Assembly: GCF_013184775.1 (NCBI RefSeq)
Contig: NZ_JAATVV010000004.1
Location: 124,001-188,000 of the forward strand
Direction: 5' to 3'
DNA length: 64,000 bases
Source: Martelella sp. HB161492
GTDB taxonomy: Bacteria > Pseudomonadota > Alphaproteobacteria > Rhizobiales > Rhizobiaceae
Shown here: positions 9,611 to 18,551 of the stretch, one piece after another
How positions within the stretch are numbered: the first letter of the stretch is position 1
How the letters are laid out: every line of letters begins with the position of its first letter
The notes under the pieces: generated by a model
Seen by the model: the letters and a program-made list of their open reading frames with translations, nothing else
Databases searched by the model: none
Told to the model about the DNA's origin: nothing
Made by a program: the position numbers and the translations under genes

Positions 9611-10573
9611 ATGACCGACGCCACTGATATTTCTGCCGAGATTTCCGCCGCAGCCAAGTCTGCCGGACCGCAGGCCGGCAATGGCGATTCACCGCGCGGC
9701 TTTGCCTTTGCGCTCGCCGCCTATCTGATGTGGGGCATTCTGCCGCTCTATCTGAAGCTGGTGGAACACCTTCCGGCGCTCGAAGTCATCGCCGAACGGA
9801 TCATCTGGTCGGTTCCCTTCGCCGGTATCATTCTCATGATCATCGGCAAGACCGACGAGCTGAAGGCCGCCTTCCGCTCACCGCGCACACTTGGGATGAT
9901 TGCCCTTTCCTCGGTGTTCATTTCGCTGAACTGGGGCGTTTACGTCTGGGCGATCATCAATGATCACGCCATCGATGCCGCACTTGGCTATTTCATCAAT
10001 CCGCTGTTTTCGATCGCGCTGGCCGCGATCGTGCTGAAGGAGAAACTCGCCCGCGGCCAGATCATCGCGATCGGTCTTGCCGTGCTCGCCGTCGTGATCC
10101 TCACCGTCCAGGCCGGTCGCCTGCCGATCGTCGCACTCGCGCTGCCTTTCGCATGGGGCATTTATGCACTGCTGCGGAAAACCGTTCCGATGGAGCCGAA
10201 TCAGGGCTTCACGCTCGAGGTCATCCTTCTGTCGATCCCCTGCGGCCTCTATATCCTGTTTCTGGAAGTGACGGGCCGCGGCCATTTCTTCGATGGCACA
10301 TGGCGCGATCCACTGCTGTTCATCGGCTGCGGCGCGGTGACGGCGATCCCGCTAATCATCTATGCCAATGGCGCAAAACTGCTCAGGCTTTCTACCATCG
10401 GAATCATGCAATACATTGTTCCAACGGGAGTTTTCCTAATTGCCGTGTTCATTTTTCATGAACCCTTTGGCATGACCAAGCTGTTCGCTTTCATGCTGAT
10501 CTGGGCAGCACTTGTGATCTATTCGATCTCGACGCTGCGTGCCGTTCACCACCGCAGGACGCCCCGACAGTGA
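9611..10573 (+). CDS. rarD: RarD protein, EamA/DMT superfamily transporter
   Basis: 320 residues from ATG 9611; an upstream start at 9542 would add a poorly conserved extension. Ten hydrophobic helices make two EamA repeats. The N-terminal helix begins GFAFALAAYLMWGILPLYLK, typical of RarD, and the RarD-specific second half includes QYIVPTGVFLIAVFIFHEPF. RarD was first linked to chloramphenicol sensitivity, and relatives are thought to export small metabolites. It lies in the inner membrane. It is followed by a dispersed hairpin repeat. Confidence 0.9.
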   Translation: MTDATDISAEISAAAKSAGPQAGNGDSPRGFAFALAAYLMWGILPLYLKLVEHLPALEVIAERIIWSVPFAGIILMIIGKTDELKAAFRSPRTLGMIALSSVFISLNWGVYVWAIINDHAIDAALGYFINPLFSIALAAIVLKEKLARGQIIAIGLAVLAVVILTVQAGRLPIVALALPFAWGIYALLRKTVPMEPNQGFTLEVILLSIPCGLYILFLEVTGRGHFFDGTWRDPLLFIGCGAVTAIPLIIYANGAKLLRLSTIGIMQYIVPTGVFLIAVFIFHEPFGMTKLFAFMLIWAALVIYSISTLRAVHHRRTPRQ

Positions 10574-10627
10574 CCCAAAAGGCGGCACCCGCGGCGCCGC
10601 CTTTGCGCATCGCTCGCCATGCAGCCT

Positions 10628-10733
10628 AGAGCGCCCTGCGTCCTTTTGGACGCAGCAGGACACCCTATCTTGTTGAATCGACGCATCGTTCTTTTTGAAA
10701 ATCGATTCCGATTTTCGAGCCGATGCGCTAGAG
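10628..10733. repeat. Dispersed two-hairpin intergenic repeat, copy A
   Basis: About 105 bases made of two modules. The first is a hairpin around TGCGTCC/GGACGCA. A spacer CTATCTTGTTGAATCG follows. The second is a palindrome built on GCATCG ... GAAAATCGATTCCGATTTTC ... CGATGCGC. The other copies are at 43985, 46054 and 60834. Here the terminal CTA supplies, on the minus strand, the TAG stop of the LOG gene. Confidence 0.85.
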
Positions 10734-11348
10734 GCGCTCAATGATTCCCTGCTCGCCCTTGTGGTTCTCGCGTTCGGCCCAGTGTGCCGTGATGGCAGGC
10801 AGAATTTCCGCAATCGTATCGATCAGCATCGGCTTGACCTGGTTTTCGGTGTGAACGAAGCCCTGGCCGCGCATGTGATCAATAAGCTGCATCATCGGGT
10901 CCCAGAACCCATCGATATTGGCGTAGACCATCGGCTTGTCGTGACGGCCGAGCTGCGCCCAGGTCATGATCTCGACGATCTCCTCCAGCGTGCCAATTCC
11001 GCCCGGCAGCGCAACAAAGGCATCTGCCCGTTCAAACATCTTGTGTTTTCGCACATGCATATTCGGCGTGATGATCAGTTCATCGAGCTTTTCGAGCTGG
11101 TGGCGGGTGGCCTCCATATCAACGAGGAATTCGGGAATGATGCCGACCACATGGCCGTCATTCTCCAGCACCCCTTCGGCAACAGCGCCCATGATCCCCT
11201 TGGTTCCGCCGCCATAAACAAGGCCGAATCCGGCCTTTGCGATCGCTGTGCCGAAAGCCTTGCCAGCAGCCATATAGTCCGGATTTGAGCCCGGGCGGGA
11301 CCCGCAATAGACGCAGATGCGCCGAATCGTATCACTGCTCTTATTCAT
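10728..11348 (-). CDS. LOG family protein (TIGR00730), Rossman-fold nucleotide hydrolase
   Basis: 206 residues from ATG 11348; a TTG start at 11381 would add 11 residues. It has the LOG signature: RKHKM at 100-104 and PGGIGTLEE at 115-123, preceded by a YGGGTKGIMG glycine-rich turn. Plant and bacterial LOG enzymes release cytokinin bases from their riboside monophosphates; many bacterial members hydrolyse purine nucleotides. The stop codon is donated by the adjoining dispersed repeat. It appears monocistronic. The physiological substrate here is unknown. Confidence 0.92.
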   Translation of the reverse strand: MNKSSDTIRRICVYCGSRPGSNPDYMAAGKAFGTAIAKAGFGLVYGGGTKGIMGAVAEGVLENDGHVVGIIPEFLVDMEATRHQLEKLDELIITPNMHVRKHKMFERADAFVALPGGIGTLEEIVEIMTWAQLGRHDKPMVYANIDGFWDPMMQLIDHMRGQGFVHTENQVKPMLIDTIAEILPAITAHWAERENHKGEQGIIERL

Positions 11349-11528
11349 CGCTTCGAAATAAACTCTCTTGTTGTTATCCAATCACGACAATTGCAAAACC
11401 GCAGGAGAATGGCAATTCGCATTGGCCAAAAGGCCTGCATTGCACAAACAGGTCTTGTACTCGTCGTTGCGTCTCGCTAGCGTTTCAGACTTATTACCGG
11501 GCTGGTTGTGTCGCTTCTGGAGTTCGCC

Positions 11529-12809
11529 ATGGAAAACAAAAGGCCACTCGTGGTCGTCGCTGTGATAGCGCTTCTGCTCATCATCGCCGCAGTCATCTTC
11601 TTCACGATAAGGTCGCAGAAGGATGATGCAGCGGCAACGATTCCAGCTCCGGCACCCCAGACTGAAACGGCTGAAAAGCCGGCGCCTGCCGCAACACAAG
11701 ACAAGACCACCAGTATCCGCATCCCGACCTTTGACGTGTTGCGTGTCGAACCTGACGGTACGGCCGTGATCGCCGGTTCTGCCGAGCCCGACGGCAAGCT
11801 GGAAGTGAAGGAAGGTGAAAAGGTCATCACCGCCTCGGATGTCGACAAGAGTGGTGATTTTGTCGCCATCATCGACAAGCCGCTGCCGCCCGGCAACCAC
11901 GAGATCTATCTCAATGTCTCGATGCCGGATGGCCGCAGCGCCCGTTCGCAGCAGACGGCGACCATCGCAATCCCCGAAGGTGACGACAAAAAGGACCTTC
12001 TGGCGGTGATCACCGAACCGGACAAGCCGACACAGGTTGTGGAAGCGCCCGAACCGACGAAACTTGCGGAAAATGCCACGCCGGACGCGCCGGCAACGAC
12101 CGGGGACGCGGACACCAAACTCAATTCGGTCAATGTTGAAACCAAGGCCGCCGAGGCTCCGGCGGAGACCAGCGCGGCAAAGCCCGCCATTGATGCCAGC
12201 GTCAGGATCAGCGCTGTCGAAATCGAAGGCAGCACACTCTATATTGCCGGCGATGGCACCGCCAATGCAGCTGTACGCGGCTATGTCGACAATGCTTTCG
12301 CTGCGCAAGACACGGTCAACGCCAAGGGCAGCTTCGTCATCCAGGCAACGATCGATATTCCCGTCGGCCGCCACCAGATCCGCGTCGATATGCTCGACAA
12401 GGACGGCAATGTCATTGCCCGCGCTTCCGTTCCCTTCGACCGCCCGGAAGGCAATCAGGTTTCAGCAGTCGCGAAAGCACCGGCAAATGACGCGACCACC
12501 GATGCTTCGGGCACCCAGACCTTCGTGCAGCCGGAACTGCAGGCCAGCGACAATTCGGTGATCATCCGCAAGGGCGACAATCTGTGGACCATCTCGCGGC
12601 GGGTCTATGGCCGCGGTGTGCGCTACACCACCATCTACCTTGCCAATGAGCCTCAGATCGCAGACCCCAACCTGATCCTGCCCGGTCAGGTCTTCTCCGT
12701 GCCGGATCAGCCGCTGCCGATCGGCGAGGCCGAGGAACTGCATCGCCGTCTTGAAAAAGGCCTGCCGGTCGGACCGGAATATAAGCTGCCGGAAAAAACC
12801 GGAAACTGA
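11529..12809 (+). CDS. LysM-domain envelope protein with Ig-like repeats
   Basis: 426 residues from ATG 11529 (GGAG 7 bases upstream). A single N-terminal membrane anchor (about 6-28) is followed by a Pro/Ala/Thr-rich linker. Two Ig-like segments follow, each with the pattern of an extracellular 'added-value' repeat (around 60-145 and 225-310). A C-terminal LysM domain lies at about 340-395 (KGDNLWTISRRVYGRG ... PNLILPGQVFSVP), which binds peptidoglycan. The protein probably faces the periplasm, tethered to the inner membrane. Rhizobial homologues lie near the same ABC transporter. Its precise role is unknown. Confidence 0.88.
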   Translation: MENKRPLVVVAVIALLLIIAAVIFFTIRSQKDDAAATIPAPAPQTETAEKPAPAATQDKTTSIRIPTFDVLRVEPDGTAVIAGSAEPDGKLEVKEGEKVITASDVDKSGDFVAIIDKPLPPGNHEIYLNVSMPDGRSARSQQTATIAIPEGDDKKDLLAVITEPDKPTQVVEAPEPTKLAENATPDAPATTGDADTKLNSVNVETKAAEAPAETSAAKPAIDASVRISAVEIEGSTLYIAGDGTANAAVRGYVDNAFAAQDTVNAKGSFVIQATIDIPVGRHQIRVDMLDKDGNVIARASVPFDRPEGNQVSAVAKAPANDATTDASGTQTFVQPELQASDNSVIIRKGDNLWTISRRVYGRGVRYTTIYLANEPQIADPNLILPGQVFSVPDQPLPIGEAEELHRRLEKGLPVGPEYKLPEKTGN

Positions 12810-12824
12810 AGCCTCCGGCCTGAG

Positions 12825-12852
12825 CAAAGCCGGCGACAATCCGGCGGCTTTG
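12825..12852 (+). terminator. Possible terminator hairpin after the LysM gene
   Basis: The sequence CAAAGCC ... GGCTTTG forms a stem with a 14-base inner region 15 bases beyond the LysM stop. It lacks a clear T-tract, so it may be a weak terminator or an mRNA 3' stem. Confidence 0.35.
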
Positions 12853-12981
12853 TGGCGGCAGCCATTGCAATCAGTTCAACAGCGCCCTATCTCACGGGCT
12901 GACCGAGGCGTGCCGGAAGGCGCGCCTTGCCTTTCTTAGCATCAAATTCAGGTCGCCTTTGCGACCGGGGACCAATCTTAA

Positions 12982-14865
12982 ATGGCTGACCGCAAAACCG
13001 TTTCGGCGGATTCCGCCAATCCGATCCAGACGCTTGCCAATCTCTGGCCCTATATCTGGCCGTCGAGCAGGAAAGATCTGAAGCGGCGCGTTCTTTATGC
13101 GTCGTTCTTTCTCGTACTGGCGAAGATCGTGCTTCTGCTCGTGCCCTATTTCTTCAAATGGGCAACCAATGCGCTGACGGGTGAACTGCACCCGAGTGCC
13201 ATGATTCCGCTGGTCTTTACCGGAGCGACCGCTCTGGTGGTCGGCTACAATGTCGCGCGGATCGGCCAGCTTGGCTTCAACCAGCTGCGCGACGCGCTCT
13301 TTGCCAGCGTCGGCCAGTATGCCGTTCGCCAGCTTGCCCACCGCGTCTTCGTGCATATGCACAAGCTGTCGCTGCGCTTTCATCTGAGCCGCAAGACCGG
13401 CGGTCTGTCGCGCATCATCGAACGCGGCACCAAGGGCATCGAAACCATCGTTCGCTTCACCATTTTGATGACGCTGCCGACCGTGCTGGAATTCGTGCTG
13501 GTGGCACTGATTTTCTGGATCACCTACGGCTTCATCTATCTGGCCGTCACCGCTGTCACCGTGTTCGCCTATGTCTGGTTCACCATTGTCGCCAGCGACT
13601 GGCGCATCGCCATCCGCCGCGAGATGAACCAGAGCGACAATGACGCCAACACCAAATCGGTCGATTCGCTGCTCAATTACGAGACGGTGAAATATTTCGG
13701 CAATGAAGAGATGGAAGCGGAGCGCTTCGACAGCTCCATGGCCCGCTATGAAAAGGCTGCGACCCGGATCTGGACCTCGCTTGGCTGGCTGAACTTCGGC
13801 CAGGGCCTGATTTTCGGGATCGGCATGACAGTGATGCTGGTACTCTCGGCCCGCTCGGTCATGAGTGGCCAGCACACGATCGGCGATTTCGTCTTCATCA
13901 ACACCATGCTGATGCAGCTCGCCGTGCCGCTCAACTTCATCGGCTCGGTCTACCGTGAAATCCGCCAGGGTCTGACCGATATCGAGCAGATGTTCGATAT
14001 TCTCGAAGTCGACCCGGAAGTGGCCGATGCCGACAATGCTGCGCCACTGGACGTCAGCGCCGGCGGCATCTCCTTCAAGGACGTCCATTTTGCCTATGAC
14101 CCGGCCCGGCCAATCCTGAAGGGCGTTTCCTTTGATGTGCCGGCCGGCAAGACGGTTGCCATCGTCGGACCGACAGGAGCCGGAAAATCGACGATCTCGC
14201 GCCTGCTTTTCCGGTTCTATGACGTCACAGATGGCTCGATCAGCATTGACGGGCAGGACCTGCGCGCCGTGACCCAGGAAAGCCTGCGCAACACAATCGG
14301 CATGGTGCCGCAGGATACCGTGCTGTTCAACGACACGATCGGCTACAATATCCGCTATGGCCGCACCTCTGCCTCTGATCAGGAAGTGCAGGCAGCTGCG
14401 GAACTGGCGCAGATCGGCGCCTTTCTGAAGCAGCTGCCCGAGGGGCTGGAAACCCAGGTCGGCGAGCGCGGCCTGAAGCTTTCCGGCGGCGAGAAGCAGC
14501 GCGTTGCCATTGCCCGAACCATCCTCAAGGCACCGCCGATCCTGGTGCTGGACGAAGCGACCTCGGCGCTTGATACCCATACGGAGCGGGAAATTCAGGC
14601 CGCCCTTGATGTCGTGTCACAAAACCGCACCACTCTGGTCATCGCCCACCGCCTTTCCACCGTGATCGGCGCCGACGAGATCATCGTGCTGAAGAGCGGT
14701 GAGATCGCCGAACGTGGCAACCATGCTGCGCTTCTGGAGCAGAACGGACTCTATGCCCAGATGTGGGAGCGCCAGCGCGAGGCGAGCCTTGCCGAGGAAC
14801 ATCTGCGTCAGGTTCGCGAAAGCGACGACATGGGCATCATCATGCGCATGGATCCGGCGCGCTGA
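12982..14865 (+). CDS. ABC exporter of the Atm1/heavy-metal type
   Basis: 627 residues forming a half-transporter: six membrane helices (about 30-325), then the ATPase domain. Walker A (GPTGAGKST) is near 396-404, followed by the signature LSGGEKQR (about 500) and Walker B ILVLDEATSALD (about 519-530). The helical region (e.g. TKSVDSLLNYETVKYFGNE) matches the mitochondrial Atm1/bacterial HMT1-type family. Members export glutathione-bound metals, or sulfur species for cytosolic Fe-S assembly. It functions as an inner-membrane homodimer. The true substrate is not defined by sequence. Confidence 0.94.
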   Translation: MADRKTVSADSANPIQTLANLWPYIWPSSRKDLKRRVLYASFFLVLAKIVLLLVPYFFKWATNALTGELHPSAMIPLVFTGATALVVGYNVARIGQLGFNQLRDALFASVGQYAVRQLAHRVFVHMHKLSLRFHLSRKTGGLSRIIERGTKGIETIVRFTILMTLPTVLEFVLVALIFWITYGFIYLAVTAVTVFAYVWFTIVASDWRIAIRREMNQSDNDANTKSVDSLLNYETVKYFGNEEMEAERFDSSMARYEKAATRIWTSLGWLNFGQGLIFGIGMTVMLVLSARSVMSGQHTIGDFVFINTMLMQLAVPLNFIGSVYREIRQGLTDIEQMFDILEVDPEVADADNAAPLDVSAGGISFKDVHFAYDPARPILKGVSFDVPAGKTVAIVGPTGAGKSTISRLLFRFYDVTDGSISIDGQDLRAVTQESLRNTIGMVPQDTVLFNDTIGYNIRYGRTSASDQEVQAAAELAQIGAFLKQLPEGLETQVGERGLKLSGGEKQRVAIARTILKAPPILVLDEATSALDTHTEREIQAALDVVSQNRTTLVIAHRLSTVIGADEIIVLKSGEIAERGNHAALLEQNGLYAQMWERQREASLAEEHLRQVRESDDMGIIMRMDPAR

Positions 14866-14882
14866 CCGCGCGCCTGACAACT

Positions 14883-14914
14883 GGCAACGCCCGCTAGCTG
14901 TGGCCGGCGTTGCC
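14883..14914 (+). other. Hairpin downstream of the ABC exporter
   Basis: Perfect 9-base arms GGCAACGCC / GGCGTTGCC with a 14-base loop, 18 bases past the stop. There is no T-run. It could be a 3'-stabilising stem or a weak terminator. Confidence 0.4.
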
Positions 14915-15041
14915 CGCCCCGCTGCCAGCGGCGGAGCGGCGATATTTGGTGGAATTGGCGGCACGCCCATTTCAATCCGGCGGCTGAACCGCTAAACTTC
15001 GGCGATTATTGCAAAGGCAGAATGCCCGGAGTTTTACGCGT

Positions 15042-15740
15042 ATGAGCGTCTACGATTCGATCCGCAAGTCTATCGTTCCCATTCACAAGGAAGGCTACCC
15101 CTTCATCGCGATCTTTCTGGTCGCGACACTTGTTCTGGGCTGGCTGTTTGAACCGCTGTTCTGGATCGGTCTCATCCTGACGCTCTGGTGCGCCTATTTC
15201 TTCCGCGATCCCGAACGCGTCACTCCGCAGGACGCCGATTTCGTTATCAGCCCCGCTGATGGCCGGATTTCGTCGGTCGGGCAGGCCGTTCCACCGGCTG
15301 AACTTGGCCTCGGCGATGAACCGATGCTGCGCATCTGCGTATTCATGAACGTCTTCAACTGCCATGTGAACCGGGCACCGATGAGCGGCAACATCCGCTC
15401 GATCCACTACCGCCCCGGCAAATTCATCAATGCCGAACTCGACAAGGCGAGCGAAGATAACGAGCGCAACGGCGTGGTGATCGAAACGGCCCATGGCGCC
15501 ATTGGCGTGGTTCAGATTGCCGGTCTCATCGCACGCCGGATCGTCTGCTTCGTTTCGCCGAATGAGCCGCTGGATGCGGGCGAGCGCTTCGGCCTTATCC
15601 GTTTTGGCTCACGCCTGGACGTTTACCTGCCTGAAGGTGCGACGCCGCATGTTTCCATGGGACAGACCGCTGTCGCCGGCGAAACGGTTCTCGCAGCCTT
15701 CAACGACACCAAACCGGCCGTATTCGGACGCCGTAGCTGA
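15042..15740 (+). CDS. psd: Phosphatidylserine decarboxylase proenzyme
   Basis: 232 residues from ATG 15042 (GGAG 10 bases upstream). Converts phosphatidylserine to phosphatidylethanolamine at the inner membrane. This is the short, PSD-A type found in alphaproteobacteria. The proenzyme self-cleaves between Gly189 and Ser190 ([11 protein letters not shown]) to yield the pyruvoyl cofactor on a small alpha subunit of about 43 residues. N-terminal hydrophobic helices (about 15-50) anchor it. It ends 1 base before the pssA ATG; the two form the PE-synthesis operon. Confidence 0.97.
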   Translation: MSVYDSIRKSIVPIHKEGYPFIAIFLVATLVLGWLFEPLFWIGLILTLWCAYFFRDPERVTPQDADFVISPADGRISSVGQAVPPAELGLGDEPMLRICVFMNVFNCHVNRAPMSGNIRSIHYRPGKFINAELDKASEDNERNGVVIETAHGAIGVVQIAGLIARRIVCFVSPNEPLDAGERFGLIRFGSRLDVYLPEGATPHVSMGQTAVAGETVLAAFNDTKPAVFGRRS

Positions 15741-15741
15741 A

Positions 15742-16611
15742 ATGAGCACAGAGCCAGAGCATAGCGGCGAAATCGCCGAAGATGACGGATCGCGCGGACC
15801 GCGCCTGCGCGAAATTCCGGTCCGCCTGATCCTGCCCAATCTGATTACCGTGATGGCGCTTTGCGCAGGGCTCTCCGGCATTCGCCAGGCCTTTGAAGGC
15901 CGGTTTGAACAGGCGGTGCTGATGCTGCTGATCGCCGCCGTGCTGGACGGTATTGACGGGCGAGCGGCACGATTGCTGAAAGCGACCTCAAAATTCGGCG
16001 AACAGATGGATTCGCTTGCCGATATCGTCAATTTCGGCGTCGCGCCTGCCTTGGTCAGCTACATGTACATCCTGCATGACGCCAGCACGCCGGGCTGGAT
16101 TGCTGCCCTGCTCTATGCCATCGCCGCAGCGCTTCGCCTCGCGCGTTTCAATGTCATGGCCGAGCGCAAGCACAAGGCCAGCTGGCAGGGGTCCTACTTT
16201 GTCGGCGTACCGGCGCCTGCCGGCGCGATCGTTGTGCTGCTGCCGGTCTATCTCGGCTTCCTCGGACTTGTGGAAGGCCGGACCATGGCGCTGGTCGCGT
16301 CGGTCTTCACCGTGATCATCGGCATTCTGCTGGTCAGCCGCCTGCCCGTCTGGTCCGGCAAGAGCTTCGGCATCAAGATACGCCGCGAACTGGCACTGCC
16401 GATGATGCTGGTGGCGGTTCTGGTTCTGGCGCTTCTGGCGGGTTACCCGTGGCACATGCTGATTGCCGGTTCACTGCTCTATCTGGCCAGCCTGCCGCTT
16501 GGCGCGCGTGCCTGGCACAGCAAATATGGCACGCTGGTCATGGAAAGCGATGCCCATCACGAAGAGCAGAGCAGCCGCGACGAGAAGAACCGGCTCGATC
16601 TCGATTTCTGA
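15742..16611 (+). CDS. pssA: CDP-diacylglycerol-serine O-phosphatidyltransferase
   Basis: 289 residues from ATG 15742, one base after psd. Makes phosphatidylserine from CDP-diacylglycerol and serine, the step before Psd. The CDP-alcohol phosphatidyltransferase signature D-G-x2-A-R-x8-G-x3-D-x3-D is intact in DGRAARLLKATSKFGEQMDSLAD, and several membrane helices follow. It is the integral membrane type (type II, Bacillus-like) usual in rhizobia. An overlapping longer frame from 15493 runs antiparallel to psd coding sense and is not used. Confidence 0.97.
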   Translation: MSTEPEHSGEIAEDDGSRGPRLREIPVRLILPNLITVMALCAGLSGIRQAFEGRFEQAVLMLLIAAVLDGIDGRAARLLKATSKFGEQMDSLADIVNFGVAPALVSYMYILHDASTPGWIAALLYAIAAALRLARFNVMAERKHKASWQGSYFVGVPAPAGAIVVLLPVYLGFLGLVEGRTMALVASVFTVIIGILLVSRLPVWSGKSFGIKIRRELALPMMLVAVLVLALLAGYPWHMLIAGSLLYLASLPLGARAWHSKYGTLVMESDAHHEEQSSRDEKNRLDLDF

Positions 16612-16623
16612 GCCTGAACGGCT

Positions 16624-17367
16624 TCAGAACAGATCAAGCTGGCCGTTCTTCTTTGCGCGCGGCCGCGCGATCTCGGCAGGCCCTGCCGGCTCAATCAGGT
16701 TTTCGCCCATATTGCGGACATTGTTGACCGCCGCAGAAACAGGGATCGCCTCGAAGAAATCCTCGGCCACCGGTTTCATCAGGTCGGCAACGTGACGCGG
16801 CTCCTGCGTGCGGCAATCAAGCCAGCGCTCGAAATTCTCCGGCTGAATGATCACCGGTGCACGCTCGTGAATGCTCCGGACAATCCCGGAGGATTTGGTC
16901 GTCAGGATCGTACCGGTGTCGACCTCCGTGCCATCGGCGCCCATCCACGGTGACATCAGTCCGGCAAAGGCCATCAGACCGCCGTCACGCGGCCTGATCC
17001 AGAAGGGTTGAGAGGGGCCATCCTCCTGTCGGCGCCATTCGAAAAAGCCGGACGCGGGCACGAGTGAACGGAAATGGCGCAATGCACCGCGAAACGAGGC
17101 CTTTGTCGCCGCTGTCTCCGCCCTGGCGTTGAACATCAATGGAAAATCACCGGCATCTTTCACCCAGGCTGGGATCAGCCCCCAGCGCACCAGAAAGGCC
17201 GCCCGCCCCTCGCCGCGCAGCCCCAGCGCGTCGCTGGCATTGGCAATCATCAGCACCGGCTGCGACGGCGCGATATTATAGCGCGGCGGAAAAGGTTCGA
17301 TCGCTGTCAGATCGAAATAGGCTGCGACAGAGGCAGGATCAGAGATGAGACCAAAACGACCACACAT
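16624..17367 (-). CDS. SOS response-associated peptidase (HMCES/YedK family)
   Basis: 247 residues starting at MCGRFGL, so that Cys2 becomes the N-terminal residue after Met removal, as required for the family. These proteins form a thiazolidine crosslink with abasic sites in single-stranded DNA and shield them from breakage. The supporting active-site residues are present: Asn in FNARAET, Glu in PASGFFEW and His in SIHERAPVI. It converges with pssA; 12 bases separate the two stops. An upstream in-frame Met at 17430 would bury Cys2 and is rejected. Confidence 0.95.
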   Translation of the reverse strand: MCGRFGLISDPASVAAYFDLTAIEPFPPRYNIAPSQPVLMIANASDALGLRGEGRAAFLVRWGLIPAWVKDAGDFPLMFNARAETAATKASFRGALRHFRSLVPASGFFEWRRQEDGPSQPFWIRPRDGGLMAFAGLMSPWMGADGTEVDTGTILTTKSSGIVRSIHERAPVIIQPENFERWLDCRTQEPRHVADLMKPVAEDFFEAIPVSAAVNNVRNMGENLIEPAGPAEIARPRAKKNGQLDLF

Positions 17368-17469
17368 GGCCCGACAATTCCACAATTGGTGCATCAAGGG
17401 CAAGACCGGATGGGTTGAGCACGGCGCCAAGCAGGGCTAATACTGCAAAGCATCCCGCAGGAGTTTTTC

Positions 17470-17910
17470 ATGACAGCCGCTTCCATCGCCGCCGCTTCGG
17501 TCATCGTCCGCCGCGGCGACACGTTTCTTCTGGTTCTGAGAGCCAATCCGCCCGCAAAGGCCATGTATGCCTTTCCCGGCGGCAAGGCAGAAGCCGGTGA
17601 AAGCCCGCTGGACAATGCTGTGCGCGAACTCAGGGAAGAAACCGGACTGAAGGCTGACACGATCGCGCCGTTCACTGTCTATGACCTGATCGATCGCGAT
17701 CGCGATGGCACGATCACCAGCCGGTTTCGCCTGAGCGTTTTTGTCGCAACGACAGGCGCAGATGACGAACCGGTGGCAGCCGATGACGCTGCTGCACTTG
17801 GCTGGTTCTCGGCCGCTGAGGTGCGCGGCCTGCCCGTACCGGCAAGCGTGCTTGAATGTGTCGAGAAGCTCGACCGGGAAAGGCCCGCAACAGGCAGGCC
17901 AACAGCGTAA
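17470..17910 (+). CDS. NUDIX hydrolase
   Basis: 146 residues with a complete Nudix box at 38-60 (G-x5-E-x7-R-E-L-x-E-E-x-G-L). These enzymes hydrolyse nucleoside diphosphates linked to another group, using divalent metal held by the Glu residues. Alphaproteobacterial relatives of this size are often called ADP-ribose pyrophosphatase-like, but the substrate cannot be fixed here. It is transcribed divergently from the HMCES gene, about 100 bases away. Confidence 0.93.
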   Translation: MTAASIAAASVIVRRGDTFLLVLRANPPAKAMYAFPGGKAEAGESPLDNAVRELREETGLKADTIAPFTVYDLIDRDRDGTITSRFRLSVFVATTGADDEPVAADDAAALGWFSAAEVRGLPVPASVLECVEKLDRERPATGRPTA

Positions 17911-18069
17911 CCCAGTTGCAACACGCTGCGAAAGACAGGTGCAACAAAGCATCACGCTAACCTCTTTTTAACTTTTTCAGCAGTCAGGAGTGCAGTTTTA
18001 TAGAAAAACTGTCTAGAATGGTGTTCGTAACCTAAAAAAGACTGCCAACTGCCCCACAAGGACATGAGC

Positions 18070-18327
18070 ATGAAGCCCAACGCCAATGAAATCGACGATA
18101 TGATCGTACGCGAGAAGATGCAGGCGGCGCTGGAATACCAGAACGAAGCATGGGCCGACGGCATGGCAGACGGCATCGAGCCGGAGATCATTGCCGATGC
18201 AGCGCTGGCGCTCGCCATGCGTGAAACTGTGCGCATGATCGGTGAAGAAGGCGCAGAAGCCATGCTGGAGTCGCTGCGTGAGCGCATGCTTGCCGGTGAA
18301 TTCTCTCCGAGCCGCGTCATTCAGTGA
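18070..18327 (+). CDS. Small conserved-type hypothetical protein
   Basis: 85 residues from ATG 18070. An ATG six bases earlier (18064) is too close to the Shine-Dalgarno AAGGA at 18058-18062, whereas 18070 has normal spacing. The product is acidic and strongly alpha-helical with no signal peptide or membrane segment (EIDDMIVREKMQAALEYQNE at the start). No function was recognised. Good codon structure and a clear RBS argue that it is real. A hairpin (18366-18372 / 18383-18389) lies downstream. Confidence 0.7.
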   Translation: MKPNANEIDDMIVREKMQAALEYQNEAWADGMADGIEPEIIADAALALAMRETVRMIGEEGAEAMLESLRERMLAGEFSPSRVIQ

Positions 18328-18551
18328 CGCTTTACCTGTAACTATATCTGACCGTATCACCATCGCTCCGCGTTCCCCAAGGCGCGGAGAGATCGGTTGA
18401 TCGATTCGAATAGCATGACCGGCGCACCCCGCTCTTGACCTTGCGGCCGCAAGGCGCTTTTTCTTGACCTTGCGAATGCCACCCGCTCAGGCGATTCTGT
18501 ACTGGCATGTCCCGGTTTTCACGAGTGAACAGTTTTCAGCGAGGATGCAGC

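Noticed and set aside
12892-14580. 562-codon minus-strand frame opposite the Atm1-type exporter
   Set aside because: Antisense shadow; His/Asp/Gln-rich composition typical of reversed high-GC genes.
15493-15741. Upstream extension of the pssA frame through psd
   Set aside because: psd is the true coding frame there, and pssA has a suitable ATG one base after its stop.
18439-18454. Perfect 16-base palindrome CCTTGCGGCCGCAAGG upstream of ygfZ
   Set aside because: Short and GC-rich, without a second copy or promoter context to support an operator call; it may be part of a weak terminator.
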